Notes under the pieces: model-generated
The model's database searches: none
Told to the model about the DNA's origin: nothing
What the model saw: only the letters and a program-made list of their open reading frames with translations
Program-made: the position numbers and the translations under genes
Shown: positions 41,753-49,073 of the stretch, piece by piece
How the letters are laid out: every line of letters starts with the position of its first letter
Position numbering within the stretch: position 1 is the first letter of the stretch
Assembly: GCF_024055715.1 (NCBI RefSeq)
Contig: NZ_JAMXMV010000002.1
Span: forward strand, 1-64,000
Length of the DNA: 64,000 nucleotides
Source of the DNA: Actinoallomurus soli
Lineage (GTDB): Bacteria > Actinomycetota > Actinomycetes > Streptosporangiales > Streptosporangiaceae
Direction of reading: 5' to 3'

Positions 41753-43084
41753 TCAGACCGACAGGGGGTGGCTCGTGGTCGTCGTCGCGCCCGGCGTCGG
41801 AGCCGACGTCGTCCCGGTCGGCGTCGGGCTCGGCGAGGTCGACGAGGTCGAGGTCGACGTCTGGTCCGGAGTCGGCGACGGGGTCGGCGAGGTCGACGTG
41901 GGGGTCGGGGCCGGCGCCGGGGGCGTGTAGACGGGGACCGGGGTGGGCACCGGCGCTCCCTTCCCGGTCTTGAGCCGGTTCACGATCTCTGCGGCGGCGC
42001 TCTGGCTGAGGTTGCCGGTGATGAGCACCCGGCCCTTGGTGATCGGGGCGTCGACCCGGGGCGCGGCCACGACCTGGTCGCGCACGGTCAGCGCGAAGTT
42101 GCGGCCGGCGGCGTTGCGGGTGAGGCGCTTGAGCGCCCTGCCGTCCGCCGGCGTGAGGCTGATCGAGACGGCGTACCCGCCGCCCTGCTTGGCGCGCTCG
42201 ACGTGGAGGTCGTTCACCCGCTTGATGGTGATGCCTTCGGTCAGCTCGTAGCAGACGGGCCCGATCCCGGTCTGGCCCATCATCCCCTGGACTCCGGCCG
42301 GGCACTGCTGACCGGGGATCGCCTGCGTGACCGGGAAGATCTTCAGTGGTGCGGCGAAGCGCGTCGGGTGCTCCTGGGAGAACGCGACGATGAGCGTCCC
42401 GGTCAGGGCGATGGCGGCGATGACGAGCCACAGGATGACGATGACCGCGATCAGCCCCGGCCGGCCGTCGGCCCGCCGCGCGGCCCCCGCGCCGGGCCGT
42501 CGGCCCGGCCGTGCGCCCGTGCGCCGCACGATCCGCAACACCGACCTCCGTTCCACCGGTTCCCCGGAGGAGGACGGCTGTCCGCCGCCGGAGGTTGTCC
42601 TGCCGGCGGCGTCCGGTGCCGGGGCGAGCGGGGTACCGACGGGCGGCATCCGGCGCGTCCGGCCGGCCGCGTCGCCGCCGCCGGGCACCGATGGCCCCAC
42701 CGGGGCCATCGGACGGGTCGGGCTCTCGGCGTCGCCACCGGCCTGCTCGGAGGGCGCGGCGAGCGCGGACGACGCGGAAGGCGCCGACTGCCCGGTGGAT
42801 GCGGGCTCCGCGGAAACCCCGGGTGGCACGGTAGGCGCCGGCTGCCCGGAAGGCGCGGGCTCCGCGGAAGGCGTCGGCGCCGCGGCGGCCGTCGCGCCCG
42901 GCTCGGGAGCGTCGACCGGCGGCGGGGACGGGACCGGAGGCATCGGACGGGTCGTGTCCTCGGCGTCCCCGCCGGGCTCCTGGGGCTGTCCGTGCGGGGA
43001 GGCCGGTCGGCGTGCGGACCGGTGAACCGCGAACCTCAAGGTGTCTTCTCCTCCGCGTGGGGGCGGGCGGAAGTCTCTCGCCAA
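41753..43084 (-). CDS. Single-TM protein with a SecD P1-head-like domain and Pro/Thr-rich arms
   Basis: 443 residues. Residues 1-205 are disordered, rich in Pro/Ala/Ser, with three spaced motifs TTRPMPPV, PTRPMAPV and RTRRMPPV. A TM helix (LIAVIVILWLVIAAIALTG) leads to an outer domain ending ALTVRDQVVAAPRVDAPITK, GRVLITGNLSQSAAAEIVNR, which is the SecD/SecDF periplasmic P1-head pattern. The tail is Thr/Ser/Pro-rich. SecD's other eleven or so membrane helices are absent, so it cannot be a protein-export motor. Its ATG start lies on the strand opposite to the flanking genes. Confidence 0.75.
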   Translation of the reverse strand: MARDFRPPPRGGEDTLRFAVHRSARRPASPHGQPQEPGGDAEDTTRPMPPVPSPPPVDAPEPGATAAAAPTPSAEPAPSGQPAPTVPPGVSAEPASTGQSAPSASSALAAPSEQAGGDAESPTRPMAPVGPSVPGGGDAAGRTRRMPPVGTPLAPAPDAAGRTTSGGGQPSSSGEPVERRSVLRIVRRTGARPGRRPGAGAARRADGRPGLIAVIVILWLVIAAIALTGTLIVAFSQEHPTRFAAPLKIFPVTQAIPGQQCPAGVQGMMGQTGIGPVCYELTEGITIKRVNDLHVERAKQGGGYAVSISLTPADGRALKRLTRNAAGRNFALTVRDQVVAAPRVDAPITKGRVLITGNLSQSAAAEIVNRLKTGKGAPVPTPVPVYTPPAPAPTPTSTSPTPSPTPDQTSTSTSSTSPSPTPTGTTSAPTPGATTTTSHPLSV

Positions 43085-43370
43085 GGCGTGAATCGGGTCA
43101 ATGGCATCATGCGGACGGCCTGGCGCGCCAGACCGGGGGGCTTCCGCATCTGCGGCCGCCGACCGTAACCCAGGTTTTCGCCGGTCCTGTCCGGGTAGCA
43201 GGTGCCGCGAACGCGGCGCCGAACCCGGAGGAGGCTCGGGTCCGGGACCGTTATCGATCTTACGTGCGCCGTTCAGGATTCACTCGACGGAGTCGGGTAT
43301 TAGCGTCAGGTCATCAGCACCCTGGGTACGGGCTTCGGCCGGCCCGAGGACCATGGAGAGGGGAAGAGAC

Positions 43371-44336
43371 ATGGTTGCCATCGGATACACGATGATGTGC
43401 GAGCAGGCGGCTCCGGACCAGTTGGTGCGCGATGTCCGTGCCGCCGAGCACGCCGGGTTCGACTTCTCGGTGATCAGCGACCACTACTTCCCCTGGCTGC
43501 CCGCGCAGGGCCATGCCGGCTACGCCTGGGCGATCCTGGGGGCCGCCGCGCAGGCCACGGAGCGCATTCCGCTGATGACCTTCGTGACGTGCCCGACGAT
43601 GCGCTACCACCCGGCGATCGTGGCGCAGAAGGCCGCCACCGTGCAGATCCTGTCCGGCGGGCGGTTCCGTCTCGGCCTGGGCGCCGGGGAGAACCTCAAC
43701 GAGCACGTCGTGGGCAAGGGCTGGCCGATGACGAGCGTCCGGCACGAGATGCTGAGCGAGGCGATCGAGGTGATCTCCGCGCTCTTCGACGGCGGGACGA
43801 TCGACTACCGGGGCGCGCACTTCGACGTGGAGTCGGCCAAGCTGTGGGACCTGCCCGACGAGCGGATCCCGATCGGCGTGGCCGTGTCGGGGCCCGAGTC
43901 GTGCCGGCTGGCGGGCGAGCAGGCGGATCTCATGATCGCCACCGAGCCGAAGGGTGAGCTCGGTGAGATGTTCGACGCCGCGGGCGGATCCGGCAAGCCG
44001 CGCGTCGGGCAGCTCGCCATCGCGTACGACACCGACCGGGAGGCGGCGGTCAAGCGGGCGCACGAGCAGTTCCGGTGGTTCGGCCTCGGCTGGCCGGTCA
44101 ACGCGAACCTGCCGGGCACGGGCGCGTTCGAGTCGGCGAGTCAGTTCGTCACCCCGGACCAGGTCGCCCAGCAGCTCTCGTGCGGCCCGGACGTCGACGA
44201 GCACGTGGAGAAGATCAAGGGGTTCGTCGACGCGGGGTTCCAGGAGATCGCCATCGTGCAGATCGGCGGCGAGCACCAGGACTCCTTCATCTCCTGGGCC
44301 GAACGCGAGCTGCTGCCCGCGGTGCGCTCGCTCTGA
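43371..44336 (+). CDS. F420-dependent LLM-class oxidoreductase (G6PDH-like)
   Basis: 321 residues from MVAIGYTMMCEQAAPDQLVR, with GAGGGGAAGAG before the ATG. A TIM-barrel luciferase-like protein of the F420-dependent glucose-6-phosphate dehydrogenase group: FDFSVISDHYFPWLPAQGHA, TFVTCPTMRYHPAIVAQKAA, GGRFRLGLGAGENLNEHVVG, GVAVSGPESCRLAGEQADLM. The SDHYFPW and CPTMRYHPA motifs fit F420 binding. Substrate unknown; many members of this subfamily do not act on G6P. Stands alone. Confidence 0.92.
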   Translation: MVAIGYTMMCEQAAPDQLVRDVRAAEHAGFDFSVISDHYFPWLPAQGHAGYAWAILGAAAQATERIPLMTFVTCPTMRYHPAIVAQKAATVQILSGGRFRLGLGAGENLNEHVVGKGWPMTSVRHEMLSEAIEVISALFDGGTIDYRGAHFDVESAKLWDLPDERIPIGVAVSGPESCRLAGEQADLMIATEPKGELGEMFDAAGGSGKPRVGQLAIAYDTDREAAVKRAHEQFRWFGLGWPVNANLPGTGAFESASQFVTPDQVAQQLSCGPDVDEHVEKIKGFVDAGFQEIAIVQIGGEHQDSFISWAERELLPAVRSL

Positions 44337-44343
44337 GGACCGG

Positions 44344-44904
44344 TCAGGGAGCCATCAGGTCGGCGTAGTCCGAGCACTTCTTCTGGTGGCCGACGACGAC
44401 CGTCCAGCCGCGCGGCGGGTGGCGGAGGTCGAACGGGGGCCGGCCGGGCGCGGCCTCCTGGCCGACCATTTGCTCCCAGCCGGCCGCCCGCACCCGGCGG
44501 ACATCCGGCTGTGCGGTGCCGGAGCAGACGAGCTGCGCCATGACCAGACGGGTCATCAGTCCGCTCCGGTCGTAGTGGACCGTCATGATCCCGTCGTCCA
44601 CCGTGATCTCGTACAGGGGGAGTTTCGCGAGTGGGCTCCAGATGCCCGCCGCGATCTCGTCCTGGGTCGGCCCGCTCAGCCACAGGGCGTACACCGCGGC
44701 CTGCGGAGCGCCGGGAAAGGCCACGCGGCGCTCCGGCACCAGCCGGCCGTTCCGGACGAGGTAGACGGTCGTCTGCGGGACGGCCTGCTGCGCCAGGGCG
44801 GGCTCACCGGCCCCGATGAGGCCGGTGGGACGTACCCCGCAGGCCGCGCCGAGGAGCGCGGCGGCCACCGCGAGGACGACGCGGAACCCGAGGCGGGCCG
44901 TCAC
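44344..44904 (-). CDS. LpqB-like lipoprotein with GerMN-type domain
   Basis: 186 residues from a GTG (VTARLGFRVVLAVAAALL) with lipobox LLGAAC. The mature part reads VYLVRNGRLVPERRVAF, VYALWLSGPTQDEIAAG, LPLYEITVDDGIMTVHYDRS and LVMAQLVCSGTAQPDV, which is the GerMN pattern found in LpqB and related proteins. It follows the sensor kinase by 41 bases. The order regulator-kinase-GerMN lipoprotein repeats that of mtrA-mtrB-lpqB, so it probably modulates the kinase from the cell-surface side. Confidence 0.8.
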   Translation of the reverse strand: MTARLGFRVVLAVAAALLGAACGVRPTGLIGAGEPALAQQAVPQTTVYLVRNGRLVPERRVAFPGAPQAAVYALWLSGPTQDEIAAGIWSPLAKLPLYEITVDDGIMTVHYDRSGLMTRLVMAQLVCSGTAQPDVRRVRAAGWEQMVGQEAAPGRPPFDLRHPPRGWTVVVGHQKKCSDYADLMAP

Positions 44905-44945
44905 GCGCGTTCCGCCGGCGGACCGGGCGAGCCCACGGCGGGCCC

Positions 44946-46406
44946 TCACACGCGCTCCACCGGCGGGTTGGGCAGCCACAGCTCGAACGTCGTGCCGGTG
45001 TCGGTGTCGAGCAGGGTCAGCTCGCCGCCGTGCAGTTCGGCGTTGGCGCGGGCGATGGCGAGCCCGAGGCCGCTGCCCTCGCTGCGGGTCCGCGCGGCGT
45101 CGGCCTTCCAGAATCGTTCGAACACGTGCCTGCGCGCCTCCTCGGGGATGCCGGGCCCGCTGTCGGACACACGCAGCCGGATGCCGGGACCGTCCGGCAC
45201 GTACGAGCGTCGCAGCCGTACGGTGACGGGGCGTTCGCCGTGCTTGAGGGCGTTGCCGACCAGGTTCGCCAGGATCATGTCGAAGCGCCGGGGGTCGACG
45301 CGGGCGCGCAGGTCGGGGACGAGGTCGGTCTCGACCTCCTCGCTCCAGTCGCGCAGCCGCAGGCTCTGCACGACCAGCTCCGGCAGGTCCACGTCGTCCA
45401 GGACGAGCGCCGCCGCCCCGGCGTCGAGCCTGCTGATCTCCAGCAGGTGACCGATCAGGGTGCGCAGTCGGCGCGTCTCCTCGGCCACCAGGCCGGCGGC
45501 CGTGGCGGCACTTCCGGTGGCCTCCTCCTCCAGGGCGTCCGTGACGGCGGTCATCGCGGTCAGCGGCGTGCGCAGCTCGTGGGACACGTCGGCCACGAAC
45601 CGGCGGGCCGACCGCTCCATCTCCCGGAGCTCGGTGACGCTGGCCTCCAGGGCCTCGGCGCTGGAGTTGAAGATCCGGGCGAGGCGGGCGAGCTCGTCCC
45701 TGCCGCGCGCGTCGACCCGCCGCTGCAGGTCGCCGGCGCCCAAGCCCTGCGCGGCCGCGGCGAGCCGGCGGACCGGCCGCAGCACGCTGCGCGCGGCGAG
45801 CAGGGCCAGCAGCAGCGCGACGACGACGGCGGCCCCGCTCCCGGCCGCGACCGAGCGGGCCATCCGGTCGAGGTCGTCCCGTTCGCGCTGGAGGCTCACG
45901 ATGACGTACGCCTCGATGGGGCTGGCGAAACGGCCGCCCGTGGCCGGCAGGTAGACCGGCGTGCCGACGACCAGGTACGGCACTCCGCGCGAGGAGATCC
46001 GCTGGAAGTAGATCTGCTGCCCGCGCAGCGGCCGGGCGAACCGGTTGTGGGGGCCGGGCCCGCGGACGGCGGCGATGAGCTTGGGCGGGATGCGCAGGCC
46101 GGTGAAGTGCGCGCCGCTGGTGGCCCATCCGCCGGGCTCGTCGCCCAGCACCCAGGACTGGCGGCCGGGCTGACGGGCGAGGGCCCTGCTGATGGGCTGG
46201 AGCAGGTCGGAGGTCAGCGTCGTATCGGGCAGCCGCGTGGGGACCGTCTGGGCGAGGACGTTGCGGACGTCGTTGACGACCGCGTTCTGCACCCGCTCCA
46301 GCAACGCCCGCCGTACGAGCCAGTACGCGATCCCCGCGGTGACCGCCGAGGCCAGCAGCGCCACGGCGGCGAACGCCGCGACGAGCCGACCGCGCAGCCC
46401 GATCAC
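44946..46406 (-). CDS. Sensor histidine kinase (MtrB/CseC-like), HAMP type
   Basis: 486 residues from a GTG that overlaps the regulator stop (GTGA). TM1 at about 9-30, an extracytoplasmic sensor of about 155 residues, TM2 at about 185-206, HAMP (SVLRPVRRLAAAAQGLGAGD), then the dimerisation helix with His276 (VADVSHELRTPLTAMTAV). The catalytic domain has NLVGNALKHGE (N box), VSDSGPGIPEEARRHVFERF (G1/F) and GSGLGLAIARANAELHGG (G2). Part of a three-gene signalling operon with the regulator and LpqB-like lipoprotein. Confidence 0.94.
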   Translation of the reverse strand: MIGLRGRLVAAFAAVALLASAVTAGIAYWLVRRALLERVQNAVVNDVRNVLAQTVPTRLPDTTLTSDLLQPISRALARQPGRQSWVLGDEPGGWATSGAHFTGLRIPPKLIAAVRGPGPHNRFARPLRGQQIYFQRISSRGVPYLVVGTPVYLPATGGRFASPIEAYVIVSLQRERDDLDRMARSVAAGSGAAVVVALLLALLAARSVLRPVRRLAAAAQGLGAGDLQRRVDARGRDELARLARIFNSSAEALEASVTELREMERSARRFVADVSHELRTPLTAMTAVTDALEEEATGSAATAAGLVAEETRRLRTLIGHLLEISRLDAGAAALVLDDVDLPELVVQSLRLRDWSEEVETDLVPDLRARVDPRRFDMILANLVGNALKHGERPVTVRLRRSYVPDGPGIRLRVSDSGPGIPEEARRHVFERFWKADAARTRSEGSGLGLAIARANAELHGGELTLLDTDTGTTFELWLPNPPVERV

Positions 46407-47077
46407 GAGGCGACGAAGCGGTAGCCGAAGCCGCGTACGGTCTCGATGTACTTCGGCCGGGACGGCACGTCCTCGATCTTCGACCGGACGCGCTGCACGG
46501 TGGCGTCCACGAGCCGCGAGTCGCCGAGGAAGTCGTGCTCCCACACGGAGGCCAGCAGCTGCTGCCGGGTCAGCACCTGGCCGGGGTGCCGGGACAGTTC
46601 GAGCAGGAGCCGGAGCTCGGTGGCGGTGACGTGCACGTCCTGGCCGGCCCGCCGCACCTTCATCGTCCCGCGGTCGATGACCAGGTCACCGTGGGTGGAA
46701 CGGTCCCCTGGCGCGCGCTCGACGCGGCGCAGGACCGCCCGCAGCCGCGCGTCCAGGACGCGCGGCTCGACCGGTTTGACGACGTAGTCGTCGGCCCCGG
46801 CCTCCAGGCCGACGACGACGTCGATGTCGTCGCTGCGGGCGGTGAGCAGGATGACGGGCAGGGAGTCCTCCGCACGGATCCGGCGGCAGACCTCGACGCC
46901 GTCGATGCCCGGCAGCATGACGTCGAGGATGACGATCTCCGGACGTTGCGTGCGCACCTGCTCGAGACCGAGTTCGCCGGTCTCGCGCGCGGTGACGGAG
47001 TGGCCGAGCCGGGTCAGCGCGAACTCGAGTCCGGCACGGGCCGACGGGTCGTCCTCCACGAGCAAGATTGTCGCCAC
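46403..47077 (-). CDS. OmpR-family response regulator
   Basis: 224 residues from MATILLVEDDPSARAG. Receiver domain with Asp52 (VILDVMLPGIDGVEV) and K in DDYVVKPVEPRVL; winged helix C-terminus (TATELRLLLELSRHPGQVLT, VDATVQRVRSKIEDVPS, IETVRGFGYRFVAS). First gene of the signalling trio. Its targets are not evident; the nearby korAB and F420 genes are possible but unproven. Confidence 0.94.
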   Translation of the reverse strand: MATILLVEDDPSARAGLEFALTRLGHSVTARETGELGLEQVRTQRPEIVILDVMLPGIDGVEVCRRIRAEDSLPVILLTARSDDIDVVVGLEAGADDYVVKPVEPRVLDARLRAVLRRVERAPGDRSTHGDLVIDRGTMKVRRAGQDVHVTATELRLLLELSRHPGQVLTRQQLLASVWEHDFLGDSRLVDATVQRVRSKIEDVPSRPKYIETVRGFGYRFVAS

Positions 47078-47122
47078 GCGCCCATTATCAGGACAGTCGG
47101 CGCAATGGTCAGAACAAAATGA

Positions 47123-48991
47123 TCATGTCACAGTCTTGGAACATCGCGAACTTCTCCACGCCGCCCAGGGCGCGGGCGAGACGCCGGAGTACGCGAGCCG
47201 CCAGCCGTCCGGGTGCCGCCGCCACGACGCGCCGGGCGCCGTACGCTCCGGAACCGGCACGATGACCATGCAGGTCCCCGTAGGTGGCGCCTCATTCGCG
47301 GAGTGGAAGAAGCCGATCTGCGTCCACCAGACCTGGTAGGTCTGCCGCACCCAGACCCGCCATGTCAGGCCCGCGTCGACGGCCACTCCCCCGTACGGCG
47401 GGCCGGGGCGGAAGATCGGCTCGCGCGCCGGGAGCCAGGGCTTGGCGATGACGAGGGCCGCGACGAGGTTGAACGCCGTGAGCCCGGCGGCGATCGTCCA
47501 CGCCGGGCGCGGCAGGAACGCCAGGACGACGAGCGCGCTCAGCAGCCCGAACGCGGCGAGCGAGGAAGCTCCGAGCCGGAATGACGTCCAGTCCCAGGTC
47601 AGGAAGCACGTCTCGGGGAAGTCGAAGGCGATGAACGTGTAGTGGGTGAGCCGGTCCCCGGCGAACACCGCGGCGGACAGCCCGGCCCCGACGAGCACGA
47701 CCCCCGCCGCGCAGGCGTACCCGGCGAGGGCGTGCCGCCGCCGGATCAGCACCGCGAGGCCGCACAGCGCGTGCGCGACGGCGAGGCAGGCGAGGTAGCG
47801 GCCGTAGAAGTAGTTGCCGACCCGGTGTTCGTCCGGCAGCGCCGCCGAGGACGCCAGGGCGGTGCCGGCGGTCGCGGCCAGCAGCACCCCGGACAGGATC
47901 CGGTCGGCCGGGGCGCTCCAGGGCCGGCAGAGCGTACGGGCGGCGGCGACGAGGCCGATCCCCGCGAGCCCCCAGGTGGCGACGATGAGGTACCAGATCT
48001 GGCCCGCCGCGCCGCACACGGCCCACTCCAGGCCCGCGACCGTGGTGAGCCGCGTGGACAGCAGGCCGCCGAGGTTCCGGACACCGTGGGGGTACAGCGC
48101 GGACCGTACCGCGCCGTTCAGCGCCCACCCGGCGCCGACCGCGAGGAGGACGACGGCCGCCGGGACAAGGAGCGGCCGGACGGCGGCGCGCGGCCTCCCC
48201 CGTTCTGCCACGACCGCGGCGCGCGGCCTCCCCGGTTCTGCCGGGACGGCGGCGCGTGGCGTCCCCTTCCGTACCAGGTCGCGCCCCAGGACGGCGGCCA
48301 GGGTGAGGACGTGCACGGCGAGGACGACCGATCCGCGGGCGTGCGTCGTGTAGGCGTACGCCGCGGCCAGGCCCGCCAGCGAGCCGGCCGCCACGGTCCG
48401 CCGCGCGTACATACGCCGGGCGTCCCCGGAGGTGTTCCGCCCCCGGGACCAGGCGCGCAGGAAGGAGTGCAGCGCGAGCAGCCAGCCGAGGAGCAGGGTC
48501 GGCAGGACCGCGTCGGTGAGCGCGAACCCGCCGAACACCGTCGCCGCGGGCAGCAGCGCGGCGCCGAACGCCAGCGCGTACGCCTGCGGCCGGGCCAGGC
48601 GCATCCGGCGCAGCGCGACGACGCCGAGCGGGAAGATCGACGCGCCGACGAGGGCGTTGATCCCCAGCACGATCCGGTAGCAGGTCTGCGGGTCGTGGCC
48701 GAGCCAGAACGCGGGGCTGATCAGCAGCGGGTATCCGCCCTGGTAAAAGGTGCTGCCCGACAGGTCGCCGCCCGGGCCGCCGGTCAGCCACCGTGCCGCG
48801 AGGAGGTACCCGCTCTCGTCGGGGAACGCGACCGGGACGCCGTTCCCGCCGGTCAGCGCGTACCGGATGCCGACCTGGGCGAGCCAGCCGGCCAGGACGA
48901 GCAGCGGCCAGGAGGGCCGGCGCCGCGGACGGACCGCGGGCGGGCGTGACCGTACCGGGGTCCGGACGTCGAGAATGCTCGGAGACGACAT
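47123..48991 (-). CDS. Polytopic membrane glycosyltransferase-like protein
   Basis: About 622 residues from MSSPSILDVRTPVRS. Ten or more TM helices: WPLLVLAGWLAQVGIRYAL, then the acidic outer loop VAFPDESGYLLAARWLTGG, which resembles the D-E-x-x-Y motif of GT-C (PMT/ArnT-type) glycosyltransferases. A cytosolic loop at about 255-285 contains three copies of GRPRAAV-type repeats. The C-terminal outer domain has VWVRQTYQVWWTQIGFF and an Arg/Trp-rich end. Probably transfers a polyprenyl-linked sugar at the cell surface. The family assignment is by architecture, not by clear catalytic identity. Confidence 0.7.
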   Translation of the reverse strand: MSSPSILDVRTPVRSRPPAVRPRRRPSWPLLVLAGWLAQVGIRYALTGGNGVPVAFPDESGYLLAARWLTGGPGGDLSGSTFYQGGYPLLISPAFWLGHDPQTCYRIVLGINALVGASIFPLGVVALRRMRLARPQAYALAFGAALLPAATVFGGFALTDAVLPTLLLGWLLALHSFLRAWSRGRNTSGDARRMYARRTVAAGSLAGLAAAYAYTTHARGSVVLAVHVLTLAAVLGRDLVRKGTPRAAVPAEPGRPRAAVVAERGRPRAAVRPLLVPAAVVLLAVGAGWALNGAVRSALYPHGVRNLGGLLSTRLTTVAGLEWAVCGAAGQIWYLIVATWGLAGIGLVAAARTLCRPWSAPADRILSGVLLAATAGTALASSAALPDEHRVGNYFYGRYLACLAVAHALCGLAVLIRRRHALAGYACAAGVVLVGAGLSAAVFAGDRLTHYTFIAFDFPETCFLTWDWTSFRLGASSLAAFGLLSALVVLAFLPRPAWTIAAGLTAFNLVAALVIAKPWLPAREPIFRPGPPYGGVAVDAGLTWRVWVRQTYQVWWTQIGFFHSANEAPPTGTCMVIVPVPERTAPGASWRRHPDGWRLAYSGVSPAPWAAWRSSRCSKTVT

Positions 48992-49073
48992 GCGGACCAA
49001 GATCGTCAACCAGTGTCATGACCCTGTCCGTGCGGTGTCCGCGTTCTGTTACACGCCGCGTAGGGTCTACGCC

